Origin: Mesorhabditis belari
Lineage: Eukaryota; Nematoda; Chromadorea; Rhabditida; Rhabditidae
Length of the DNA stretch: 64,000 nucleotides
Reading direction: 5' to 3'
Assembly (NCBI GenBank): GCA_958450365.1
Contig: CAUEEP010000905.1
Span: 434,001 to 498,000 of the forward strand
Shown: positions 10,287 through 20,842 of the stretch, piece after piece
Layout of the letters: the number at the start of each line of letters is the position of its first letter
How positions within the stretch are numbered: position 1 is the first letter of the stretch
The notes under the pieces: generated by a model
What the model saw: the letters and a program-made list of their open reading frames with translations, nothing else
The model's database searches: none
What the model was told of the DNA's origin: nothing
Translations under genes and position numbers: made by a program

Positions 10287-11660
10287 ATGGCTCAATTCAT
10301 CTTCCTTCTCATTGCGATTACTTCGATTTCTCAAGTGAAAGCGATTCTCAACTGCACTGGAGCGTCACCTGGACGTGAGTTGGATCTATTGAATTGAATC
10401 TAGAAGATAGAGTAATCCTACTAGTAGACTAGTAGACTTGTAGACTTGTAGACTTGTAGACTTGACTTGTAGATTTGTAGAATTTGTTCTGTATTACCCT
10501 AATCCATCTAATAATCTAACCCACAGCAATTCTTAAATCGATCATCTCCTTTATTCAGCTTGTAACAATGGTTTGTGTACAATTGTTCAAGCAAGTGGCC
10601 TCGTTTGTACATCGGGTGGTTGTTGTGATAACACTGAAGTGATTTCAATTGAGACTGGTGCAACGACGTTCAATTGTGCAAATGATGAGTCGAGTGGACG
10701 TAGGAATCTTCTTTCTTTTAAGATTTCTTTCTTTCAGCTCTGATTCCTGGTGTCCCGTGTCCATCGGATTCAGTGAAAGCTTTCGATTCAACGGGAGAAC
10801 TTCTTTGCTGTCCACTAGCCAATCTCATTCCGATCACTCCAACCACCGTCAAGACGTACACAGCTAAATCTGGTACTAGTTTTAGAAGCTACTATTAAAG
10901 GGATGAAACAGATTTCCATTCCAAATCTTTCCAGTCACTTCCACGACTTGTGTCGATCTGCTGAACCCAGTGACTGGTGTATCCGATTGTCCTCGTCGCT
11001 CATTTCTCTGCACTGATTCCACATACTACGATGTGATGCGTGTTCAATGCCCGCTCACCTGTGGCTTCTGTGGAGCCTCTTCTGGATTCACAGTGGCTTC
11101 ATCAAGTATAAACGTTCAAATATCTAAAGCATATATCTTTAGCTTGCACTGATCAAATAAACCCGAGCACCGGGACATCGGATTGCCCATCGTTGAAGTG
11201 AGTCTATAGATTTTCGATCTAGTATCCTCTAAAGCTCTAAAGCTAATCTAGTAATAGTCTAGTCTAGATCAACTAGTATTCTCTAAAGCTCTAAAGCTAA
11301 TCTTTAATATCTTTAATATCAAGTCAAATAAAGCCCAAGTGTCTAAGTAAAGCTACAGTACTCTTACTGTAGCTTTACTTAGACACTTGTGCTTTATTTG
11401 TCTACTTTAGCGGCACTCGATCAACTAGTAGGCGTATTTAGCGAAATACTGCAATGGATACTGTAGTGAAATACACCTGACTACAGAAGCAGACTATATC
11501 TTATTCTAAGGTTACTGTAGCAGTTTACTGTGATGGGATACTGTAGCGGGCACTGTTTTCTTGATTTAACTATATCTTCAGGGACTTGTGCTCGAATCCG
11601 ACCTACTCGACGCTGATGTCCACTCAATGTTGCTCAACCTGCAGCTCGATCGGGAAATAA
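10287..11660 (+). CDS. secreted protein with two ShKT-like domains, copy B
   Basis: Six exons: 10287-10374, 10559-10699, 10738-10872, 10935-11105, 11143-11197 and 11582-11660. They total 669 nt and encode 222 aa. Exons 2-5 have the same lengths as copy A (141, 135, 171, 55), and exon 6 is 79 nt in both. Signal peptide MAQFIFLLIAITSISQVKA. The cysteine-rich N-terminal region is followed by a ShKT domain (SDCPRRSFLCTDSTYY, CPLTCGFC) and a second one starting TCTDQINPSTGTSDC and ending QCCSTC. An extracellular structural or immune-related role would be typical of the family but cannot be inferred here. Intron 5 carries a long perfect hairpin (about 11330-11400). Confidence 0.9.
11328..11400. repeat. 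hairpin in the last intron of ShKT copy B
   Basis: AAGTGTCTAAGTAAAGCTAC and its complement flank the short centre ACTCTT, giving a stem of about 30 bp. It may be a foldback element or a small-RNA source; nothing in the sequence decides. Confidence 0.7.
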
Positions 11661-11756
11661 GAAACAAATCCGCATTTTAGATTCACATAGTTGTTTAGTT
11701 TTAGATTAGCTTTCGATTATTGATCATTGTTTTATGAGTGGAATAAAGATAAAGTC

Positions 11757-12045
11757 AAAGATTTGAAATCAAAGACAAATCAAAGACAAATCAAAGACAA
11801 ATCAAATCAAATCAATCAAATCAATCAAATCAAATCAAATCAATCAAATCAAATCAAAGGCAAATCAAAGACAAATCAAAGACAAATCAAAGACAAATCA
11901 AATCAAATCAATCAAATCAATCAAATCAAATCAAAGGCAAATCAAAGACAAATCAAAGACAAATCAAAGACAAATCAAATCAAATCAATCAAATCAATCA
12001 AATCACAATCAAATCAAATCAAATCAATCAAATAAAATAAAATGG
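11757..12045. repeat. CAAATCAAAGA / AATCAATCA minisatellite
   Basis: Tandem AAATCAAAGAC and AAATCAATC units arranged in about three higher-order blocks. The open frame across it is an artefact. Confidence 0.9.
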
Positions 12046-12354
12046 CACAGACTACAGTGCGTTCCTACTGACAGCCCAGACAGACGCAAACAAAGAAATA
12101 AACTTGTTAGACTGTCACACATCATTAAACATTTGTTTCAAAATGATTTCACTTGTTGAACAAGATTTTAGTCATACTTGTTCCCATGAGATCTAGATTT
12201 TAGTTATTCTCAAATCAATTAGGTAACTGTGTGAGTTTAAGAAAACAACCATTGAAACAAAGCTCAACTTTTGGTTTTACTGATGTTGTAAGCCCGTATT
12301 AGTAAGTTTACAGTCTATTGTAGACATAAGAAAATTTTCTTGTTCAATAACTTT

Positions 12355-12830
12355 AGCATTATCTTGTTAAAGATCTTCAGCTTTACCTTGTTAAAGATCT
12401 CTAGCTTTATCTTGTTAAAGATCTCTAGCTTTATCTTGTTAAAGATCTTCAGCTTTACCTTGTTAAAGATCTCTAGCTTTATCTTGTTAAAGATCTCTAG
12501 CTTTATCTTGTTAAAGATCTTTAGCTTTACCTTGTTTAATAGCTTTAGCTTTATCTTGTTAAAGATCTGGGGGTGGCTACTTTGTGCCAAATTTTTTGCG
12601 CAATTGCGGTCATTTGCGCAACTCGTCATAACTTTGTTCTAAATAGGTCAATCTTTATGATTTTGCTGTCATTTTGTCATACTTGTTGAGATCTACAAAA
12701 TGATACCAAAATCATAAGGATTGACCGACTTAGAAGAGAGTTATGGTGAGTTGCGCATATGACCTAGTTCGAAAGTTCGAAAATAATCGAAAGTAGCCAC
12801 CCCCAAAGATCTTTAGCTTTAACTTGTTTA
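12355..12830. repeat. TTGTTAAAGATCTCTAGCTT minisatellite
   Basis: About ten 24-bp units containing TTAAAGATCT and AGCTTTA(T/C)C. The array is split by the palindromic element at 12569-12804. Confidence 0.9.
12569..12804. mobile_element. palindromic MITE-like element with GGGGGTGGCTACTTT ends
   Basis: The left end GGGGGTGGCTACTTT and right end AAAGTAGCCACCCCC are perfect inverted repeats, and AAAGATCT flanks both sides as a possible 8-bp target duplication. The host repeat contains AAAGATCT in every unit, so the duplication is not proven. The inner arms (GCGCAACTCGTCATAACTTT and complement) are shared with the palindrome at 37735-38010. Confidence 0.7.
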
Positions 12831-13010
12831 AAATCTTAAGCTTTAACTCTAAGATAACGATAGGTTAGTATCGTAAGTAAGTTTACGATAGTTGTCATGA
12901 AACGATTTAGCCAGAAGGAATCGTTGAACCAAAGATTCTTTTCTGTACAGCTCATTTCTAATTATATTTGTGAGTATTGAGTGAAATGTCAAATGAATGA
13001 GTGGAAAGAA

Positions 13011-13050
13011 AGAAAGAAAGAAAGAAAGAGAGAAAGAAAGAAAGAAAGAA
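13011..13050. repeat. GAAA microsatellite
   Basis: About ten copies of AAAG/GAAA with one interruption. Confidence 0.9.
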
Positions 13051-13163
13051 AACTTATATAATTAGCTGAACTTTTTCCCGTTCCTCCGACAACGATTAGT
13101 AAAAAATGGGGAAATGGAAAATAACATTTGACATTTATTTTTCTTTACAATCAATTTTCTTCT

Positions 13164-13352
13164 TTAGAAATAGAGCTTTAGAAATAGAGCTTTGGAAATA
13201 GAGCTTTGGAAATAGAGCTTTAGAAATAGAGCTTTAGAAATAGAGCTTTAGAAATAGAGCTTTAGAAATAGAGCTTTGGAAATAGAGCTTTAGAAATATA
13301 GCTTTAGAAATATAGCTTTAGAAATAGAGCTTTAGAAATAGAGCTTTAGATA
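13164..13352. repeat. AGAAATAGAGCTTT minisatellite
   Basis: About thirteen 14-bp units just upstream of the receptor start at 13419. Confidence 0.95.
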
Positions 13353-13418
13353 TTGTTATTGTTATTGTTGTTTATTGTTATATTGTTAATCTTAATCTTT
13401 AGAATCTTCAATTCCATT

Positions 13419-16070
13419 ATGTCAACCCTATTCGATCCAAAATTTGCTTCAAACCCGAATTATCATCAATTTGTAGCCGCTGTTTTGCAAAGTCTTCAAG
13501 TGAAAGTCATCTCATCAAGTGATATCCCAATTGGAAGCATTATGATTTGTGTGAGAATTGTTTATTTTTTAAATATCAACTTTCTCTAATGAAACAAATT
13601 ATTCAATTAATGCATTTGTTGGTTTAAAAGAAAAGCAAGACAAGCTGGACAAGCTGGACTAGTTGGACTAGTTGGACAAGCTAGACAAGCTAGAGAAGCT
13701 GGACTAGCTAGACAAGCTGGACAAGCTGGACTAGCTGGACAATCTAGACAAACTAGACAATCTAGATAAGCTAGACAAGCTAGAGAAGCTAGACAAGCAA
13801 GACAAGCTAGACAATCTAGATAAACTAGACAATCTAGACAAGCTAGAGAAGCTAGACAATCTAGACAAGCTAGACAATCTAGACAAGCTAGACAAGCTAG
13901 TCTAGCTGGACAATCTAGACAAGCAAGACAAGCTAAACAATCTAGACAATCTAGACAATCTTTCACCAGATGCATCCATTCCCATTAAAATCTTACTTTT
14001 AGATCTCAATCTCCGGTATACTGATCAACTTTTGCGCAATGTACTTAATCCATTGCAATAAACGGATCAGCAGTGTCAAGATTTTTCTCATTTTCTCGTT
14101 GATCGTTAATATTTTGCACTTTTCCACTGAACTCTATTTGGCTTCGTGCATTTTCCAGTTAAAGAAATGATACTTTAATGGACTCAATCCTTTTCTAGCC
14201 CACATTGCCTTTCAACAATCGGCTATCCATGGAGTTGGATGATGTTAAATCAAATCCTTTCCACTCTCCATTACGGCACACCGCACATCTCAATAGCATT
14301 TTTGCATATAATAACAATTATACGGTGAGTTGAATCTTTGAAATCTAGATAAAAATTTCTAGATAAAGATCAAAACTCGATTTAGTGGCAGTTTTGTGTT
14401 CTCATTTCAACGTCTACCTCGTCTTCTCTCCGGGAAATTCGCAATAGTTTTCAGCGTTTTTCTCAGCGCTGCAATCATCGCCCCATTGCTTTGTATGATT
14501 AGAAGAGGCGAGTTATTGATATTTTCAAGTTAAACAAATAGTTAAGCTCAAAATTTCCTATGTCTACGTCAATAGATGAGTTTGTCTCATAGGAAAAGTT
14601 GTCCACACCAAAAAGTTGAAGTTTTTGCTACAATAAATCTACTGTATGGGAAAAGTTACTGTAACAGTAGTGATAAAAGGATGGAAGGTATTGTAATGTT
14701 ATTGTATATCGAAGCTACAGTATCGTTTACCAAAAGGTACTGTAACAGTAGTGATTAAAGAATGCTAAGGTATTGTAATGTTACCGTATATAAAAGCTAC
14801 AGTATCGTATACCAAAAGATACCGTAACGATTGCAAATGAACAGTTTTGTTCGTTTGGACAAATGTATTTCGTTTAAGCATTTGAAAAGAGACGCCTCAA
14901 TTTACAAAACATAATCACAAAAGAAAACTATGAATGTTAAAACAAGTTTCCCTTTCAGTACCAGCAAAAGAATTCGGCTACGAGTATGCTTATTTCGGGA
15001 TGAGCTTTGATACAAATGTCTATTTTGTGGATTGTATGGCTGATGGGTGGGGAGGAGTGTCCTATTGGATGGAGAGAATCTTTCTATTCCTTGTCTCGGT
15101 TCTCAAATACTTTTCCATCATCGCTCTCTTGGTCGATCTGGCTACACTGAGGAGATATATGAGTTATCAGGTATTGTATGTGATTGGGAGATGGTTGGGA
15201 GATGGTTGGGAGATGGTTGGGAGATGGTTGGGAGATGGGAGATGATTGGAGATGGTTGGGAGATGGTTGGGAGATGATTGGAGATGATTGGGAGATGGTT
15301 GGGAGATGGTTGGGAGATGGTTGAGAGATGATTCAAAGATTTAGCCTTGCTTGGCTTTACACTATAAACAAGATATAGTGTCTCCAAGCGTCGTTCCAGT
15401 ATTTACAAGAATTTGCAGACTTCCTCAACAAGTACAAGCGGTAGCGGTAAACACGCCGATGTTCGTTTTTCATTTCAAGTAAGGGAAATTTCATTAAAAC
15501 TATATAAATCCTCAAACATACAGCGTTTAGATGATTTTCCTTCACTTCTGTGCCTTGGCTGTACTCTTTAGTGACTTATGGATTCCATATTTTTATAAAG
15601 ATTTTGGTGATCTTTATGGTTTCTTTTCGTGGGAGCTCTTGTTAAATATCCTTTCTTTTATTATTGGGTGAGTTTGAAAAGGAAAAATTGTTCTTTGTGT
15701 TAGAACTATAGACTCAAAAGTCTATAGTTATTAACACACTATAGGAAAATTTGTTCTTTGTGTTATAACTAACTTGTTAAATATCTTTTCTTTTATTATT
15801 GGGTGAGTTTGAAAAGGAAAAATTGTTCTTTTTTGATATAACTATAGACTAAAGCTTAGGAGAGTGACCAAAAATTGGAAATAATTGAAGATATTTGCCA
15901 GAAAGAGTGCGTTTATTTGAGCATAAACCTTTTCATCTTTTCAATCTTCTTTCTTCAGTTGCCTTGTTGCCTATTACAATCAACGAGAGCTCTCAAAGAG
16001 ATCATTTCATGTGGCCGATCGATCAAATGGTGTCTTGATTGCTGTCGTTTCATTGAATAATTTGAGATGA
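13419..16070 (+). CDS. seven-transmembrane receptor, unclassified nematode chemoreceptor-like
   Basis: Seven exons: 13419-13550, 14003-14157, 14199-14324, 14386-14507, 14959-15170, 15531-15667 and 15959-16070. They total 996 nt and encode 331 aa, in frame throughout. Hydrophobic helices include ISISGILINFCAMYLI, IFLIFSLIVNILHFST, FAIVFSVFLSAAIIAPLL, FLFLVSVLKYFSIIALLV and WELLLNILSFIIGCLVAYY. A basic segment (FQRLPRLL) precedes one helix, as in rhodopsin-like loops. Length, helix number and clustering suit a chemoreceptor, but I do not recognise the subfamily. The intron after exon 4 needs a GC donor (AGAAGAG|GCGAGT); the alternative GT donor two codons on breaks the frame. Introns hold three minisatellites, and a duplicate of the exon 6 end lies at 15777-15830. 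Confidence 0.75.
13636..13968. repeat. CTAGACAAGCTGGA minisatellite
   Basis: Mixed 9-10 bp units (CTAGACAAG, CTAGACAAT, CTGGACAAG) filling intron 1 of the receptor at 13419. The minus-strand CLDCLACL open frame is spurious. Confidence 0.9.
14640..14835. repeat. two tandem copies of a ~97-bp ACTGTAACAGTAGTGAT unit
   Basis: Copies begin near 14656 and 14739 and share AAGGTATTGTAATGTTA and AAGCTACAGTATCGT. They lie in intron 4 of the receptor. Confidence 0.75.
15181..15335. repeat. GGGAGATGGTTG minisatellite
   Basis: About twelve units of GGGAGATGGTT(G) in intron 5 of the receptor. Confidence 0.95.
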
Positions 16071-16280
16071 TAGAATTTAGATGAATAAAGATCGATAAAA
16101 GAGAGATTAAACACTGAGAAAGTGGCTTGCTTAAGACAATTGTTGTATCATTTGAACTATTTATTAACAAGAGGCATCAACTGAACTAAAGTTTAATGAA
16201 TTAAGGAGATCTTCTTTTCCTTGCTCTCCTTCACCTCATCTTTTCGTTTTTCATTTTCAAAATAATCTGGCAAAGAAAAA

Positions 16281-16366
16281 GGCGACGGGAGGAATCGAAC
16301 CCTCGACCTCAGGCAGACGATCCAGCTTGACAGAGAGACGCCCTATCCACTGAGCTACAGGCGGTT
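16281..16366 (-). tRNA. degenerate tRNA-like sequence
   Basis: The minus strand has a perfect A box (TAGCTCAGTGGATAGG) and B box (GGGTTCGATTCC), a paired D stem (GCTC/GGGC) and a nearly paired T stem. The acceptor strands do not match and the anticodon region is too long without a matching stem. Probably a pseudo-tRNA or tRNA-derived repeat; an intron-containing tRNA is less likely. Confidence 0.45.
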
Positions 16367-16507
16367 GTGGAGCCGGCGAGAAAAAGGGCTCAAGAAGGGA
16401 GGAAGAGACAGTCTCTCAAACTTTATTCAAAAGAATTAATAAAACAAACTAAAGCCGTTTTGCTCAAAGAATTGCTCAAATTGTGATCGATGAAAACTTC
16501 GAATGGA

Positions 16508-16614
16508 AGATCAACTGGATAGGCTAACCAAATGACATCAGCCATCAACTGGATAGGCTAACCAAATGACATCAGCCATCAACTGGATAGGCTAACCAAA
16601 TGACATCAGCCATC
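16508..16614. repeat. three 35-bp direct repeats
   Basis: Three identical copies of a unit containing TCAACTGGATAGGCTAACCA and ATGACATCAGCCA, with no spacers. Confidence 0.95.
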
Positions 16615-17455
16615 AAAGATTCGACGCAGAATTTCACGCTAAGCACGATGCTGCTTTCCGTTTTTGTTAAGCGAAACTCTGTCAAAATTTTTAAAGTTTT
16701 GTAAGGGGTTTCAAGAAACAAACATAGACCTTAAAATTGGACTTTTCAGACTTAGAAGTCTGAAAAGACTTAGTCCTGTAGACTTAGTGCTGTAGACTTA
16801 GTCCTGTAGACTTAGTCCTGTAGACTTAGTCTACTTGGCCACTCCTGTAGGAGGGGCCAAGTGGTAGTAGGATAGAATGCAAGGCCTCCAGGATTTGTAT
16901 CCGTCTGCTGACTCTTTGTTTTGCTTTTTTAGGTTTAAATGATTTGTGTGTTAGTTGGTTCGCCAATTTTTAGTTATTTCATCGCATAGCTACAGAATCT
17001 GATCTTGTCTTTTCAACAAGGCAACAAGGCAACAACAAGAAACAACAAGACAACATAGCATAGCTACAGAATCTGATCTTCTCTTTTCAATTCGAATTCT
17101 ATTTTTAAAAGCTTTCATCAAAGCTTATCAAAGCTTATCAAATGATTTCCGTAAATTGAATCGTTCTTTATATTGATAACTAGAAGTTAGTGGAAGAAAA
17201 GAAAAAGAAAAAAAAGAAATGTTCTCTTTAAAACCATAAACCATTTCCACGTCCTTTTTTTAATTATCTGTGATGTTTGAGATTTTTTCAGAAAATTTGA
17301 TTTTGACAGGTGTTATTTAGAGAAAAAGCAGGTGGATTCTTTCAGAATCAACAAGCTTTTGAGATCGTAGTGTTAACTGAATATTTTATTCAAACATTTT
17401 TCATTCTACTCCAGTAACCCGGTACTGCATATTTTGAAAGTATTCTTTGAGATCA
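16615..17455. other. intergenic, no gene recognised
   Basis: Contains a short TAGTCCTGTAGACT repeat (about 16765-16835) and a duplicated CATAGCTACAGAATCTGATCT motif (about 16983 and 17057). I see no exon before the receptor start at 17456. Confidence 0.5.
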
Positions 17456-20400
17456 ATGACTTTGTTGTGCATGATCGTTTCCTATATTTGGGGTGTCCCT
17501 TCAATGATCTCGAATTTCTTGGTCTTCATTTTTATCCTACTGAATACACCAAAGAATATGAAAGTGGGGAAAAGCAAGACAATGAAACAAGAAGACAACA
17601 ACAAGACAACAAGAGAACAAGGCAACAAACAAGACAACAACAAGGCAACAACCAGGCAACAAGACAACAAGACAACAGGACAACAAGGCAACAAGACAAC
17701 AAGACAACAAGACAACAAGGCAACAGGACAACAAGGCAACAAGACAACAAGACAACAAGGCAACAGGACAACAAGGCAACAAGACAACAAGACAACAAGG
17801 CAACAAGACAACAAGGCAACAACAAGACAACAACAAGACAACAGCCAGGCAACAAGACAACAAGACAACAGGACAACAAGGCAACAAGACAACAAGGCAA
17901 CAAGACAACAAGGCAACAAGACAACAAGGCAACAAGACAACAAGGCAACAAGACAACAAGGCAACAAGACAACAAGGCAACAAGACAACAAGGCAACAAG
18001 GCAACAACAAGACAACAACAAGACAACAACCAGGCAACAGCAAACAACAAAAAACGGGTCAACAGACAACAGACAACAGATCAACAATGGATGTCAGATC
18101 CAACAAATTTGAGTGCTCACGTTGGCTAACGTAATTTTGGTTTCAAATTCCATTTTTAGCTGAATAAGTAAGACTGTTCAAAGCTCAAAGACATCCAAAT
18201 TTGCATATTGTTTTCAGTACTACAAATTCTTCCTCCTTCACACTGTTTTTTACAATTTTCAAATGAGTTTTTGCTTCTCCGCAATGCTCGAACCGGAAGT
18301 GTTCTTTCCAGCACTTGGCGCAAAGATAAACGGCCTTGGATGGTGGTTCGGCTATTGGGGATACGATGTTGGACCGTTTTTAGTGAGATTTGAGAAATTC
18401 AAAATGAACCTAAGCCAGAATTCTCAATTCCAGTGCGCCTACATTGTTGATTGCGGATGTCAGATTTTAGCGTCACTCGATCTCTGCATCACCTATCGTT
18501 ACTGTTCTCTTTTGCATGGTGAAAAAGCTTTTCGAAATAACGTTTTTAACAAATTCAGGAATGGAATACTGGAAGACTTGGCTCTTTTACCTACATTTTA
18601 TCAGTGCTTACATCGTTTCTTGGTCTATCTCGTTGTCACTCCAACAAGCACACGTTCCTTTAGAGGTTTAAACGATTCCGAATATGAATACGAATATGGA
18701 TTCCGTTTTTGTTAAATCACAATCACAATCACAATCTCCTAGGAGTTATAAAGTTCTGTTAGGACTCTGAAAAAGCAAAAGAAAAGCCACAAAAGCAAAG
18801 GTGAAAATCGAACTTGTGTAGTCTCGCTCTGGAGAACAAACGCTCGATCACTCGGTCATGGTTGAACTGAGTTAAGGCCTCAAGGATGTCACTAAGACCA
18901 TGCTAAGTCCTCCAAATGATCACATTTTCAGAGTTCTAACAAAACTTTAAAATCTTTAAACCCTTGGCAGATTGTAATTTAGCAAAAAGGGAATACAAAT
19001 CAGAATAAAATTCTGCTATATAGCTCAATGAATTGACCTTTCCTGAATATCTTTAAAGATTTAATTTATTCATTGAATATCTTTAAAGATTAAAGATCAT
19101 TAACTGAATATCTTTCTAGATTAAAGATCATTAGCTAAATATCTTTAAAAGCTACAGTAATCCGTCTAGTTTCCATTATTTAGATTAGAAATTCCAGAAA
19201 TTTCTCGAAAAAGCGAAACAAGACGGAACCTATGATCATATTTTACCGTACATTCAAAATGATCCAAATGCGCAAATCTTTGGGTATTCTTTGGAGAAAG
19301 TCGGATGGATTTTCGGGCTTGCTGGGGTGGTTCTTTTTTCGATTGGGTTAGTTTTAAGCCAGAGATCTTTCCTGAGCCAATTTTTTAGCTTCTTAGTGAT
19401 CAAAAACTCGTTTCTACTGTGGCGATTGTTGAGCCAATTCGGGAAACTCAATTTGAGTTCCACAACGGCGAGGCTTCATCGACGATTGACTGTTTTGGTT
19501 GCTATGCAGGTGAAATTGTTGATGAAAACATGTTGTTCTTAGAACAATATCGATTGAAAACTGTTGTGAAAACAGGCAGTGAGTGTGCCAAGCGGCGAGC
19601 GTTTGCTAGCATTTTTTTGCAAATAACGACCGCTATGAGATGACTGCTTTTTATGACCCCCTCTAGACCCGTGTGCCAGAAAGTGAGCGATTATGGGTGC
19701 GCACAAAGTTCAAACCGCCGTGCATGCTTTTTAGGACAAATTCCAGCAAAAATAGCATAACTTTCTTCTTTTTCAATATTTTTGCAATCTCTCTTCGAAT
19801 GTTGAAAGCTTGAGGCTTTGCCAGAGTTTTTGCCGTCATTTTCAGCTATGTTAGACATAAAGAATCAAGTTGTAAGTTTGTTTAATTGTAAAAACAAGAA
19901 TTGTTTGCATCAGAAATGTTTGTTTTTTTCATTTTTTCAAAGAACAATCAAAGATTCATTGTAAAGATTAATGTAAAAAAGTAAAAAGAGCTTTCAGATA
20001 ACGTATCCATTTGTCGCTTTCTCTGGACCGGTCATCGTTTTCACCGTCTCTGTGCTGATGCGTTGGAATTGGGTTTATGGATCAAAGGTTGGAATTTGAA
20101 AAGAAATTTTAGAGGATTCTTATAGGATTAAAAAATTATTTTCTTAAACTTTCAAGGTTTTCCACTGGATTGTCGAGAGTTTAATCTGCAGTTTACCGCT
20201 TTTCAACGGTGTTACAACGCTTTACTTTGTGGCACCGTACAAAGAAGCGTTGATGAAGTGAGTGTTTATAAAGATCGCGAATTTAAAGCAAAAACTAGTT
20301 TCCAAATTGTTCATTTGACAAAAATTGATCTTTAAATTGATAAAAATAAACAAAAATTGGTTAAAAATTGATTGAAGCTAGTCAAAAATCGATTGAAGTT

Positions 20401-20802
20401 AGTCAAAAATTGATTGAAGTTAGTCAAAAATCGATTAAAGCTAGTCAAAAATCGATTAAAGCTAGTCAAAAATCGATTAAAGCTAGTCAAAAATTGATTG
20501 AAGCTAGTCAAAAATCGATTAAAGCTAGTCAAAAATCGGTTGAAGCTAATCCCTTTTAAAATCAAAACCGATCTCGCACAAGTGCAAGAGATTTTCGAAT
20601 TAAAAAGGCAATTTTTAGCAAATACAAACATCTATTTTAAATACTAAATCTTTAGATCTAAATCTTTAGATTTCTTGGCCTGCTCATTGCAAGACAAAAA
20701 CTCTTCCGTGTATCAGTCATGTCATCAATTGGCGAAAAATCCCTTGAATCAAAACCGTCAACTCAACTATTTCAAAGCAAAAGCTCAACAAATTTGTCAT
20801 AA
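17456..20802 (+). CDS. seven-transmembrane chemoreceptor of the Srh/Str type
   Basis: Nine exons: 17456-17563, 18218-18382, 18434-18518, 18559-18665, 19198-19346, 19389-19509, 19998-20087, 20157-20257 and 20670-20802. They total 1059 nt and encode 352 aa, all phases consistent. TM1 (VPSMISNFLVFIFILL) is followed by NTPKNMK, the TPxxM signature seen after TM1 in Srh/Str receptors. TM6 is preceded by LHRRLTVLVAMQ and continues ITYPFVAFSGPVIVFTV. TM7 ends TLYFVAPYKEALMK, with a serine-rich cytoplasmic tail. Probably a sensory GPCR. Exon 1 ends with a weak donor (AAA|GTGGGG) followed by a 470-bp CAACAAGACAA array, so the exon 1 boundary is the least certain part. Confidence 0.82.
17572..18052. 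repeat. CAACAAGACAA / CAACAAGG minisatellite
   Basis: An 8-bp based array (ACAAGACA, ACAAGGCA) of about 480 bp filling the first intron of the Srh-type receptor. Long open frames in all six frames (QQDNKTTR, LLSCCLVV) are repeat artefacts. Confidence 0.95.
18800..18875 (-). tRNA. degenerate Ser/Leu-type tRNA-like sequence
   Basis: On the minus strand TGACCGAGTGATCGAGCG resembles the A box and AGTTCGATTTTC the B box. Stems are largely unpaired. It lies inside an intron of the Srh-type receptor on the opposite strand. Confidence 0.3.
20355..20560. repeat. AGTCAAAAATCGATTAAAGCT minisatellite
   Basis: About ten 20-bp units in the last intron of the Srh-type receptor. Confidence 0.95.
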
Positions 20803-20842
20803 ACTGAATAAATGTTTATTAATTATTAAAGCAAAAAGATAT

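Noticed and set aside
17482..18129. Five long overlapping open frames of about 170-230 codons
   Set aside because: All are readings of the CAACAAGACAA array in an intron; amino acids repeat with the DNA unit and flanking exons use another frame.
19419..19643. 74-codon plus-strand frame starting MAIVEPIRETQFEF
   Set aside because: It overlaps exon 6 of the Srh-type receptor in another frame; the receptor frame joins TM5 to TM6 in phase.
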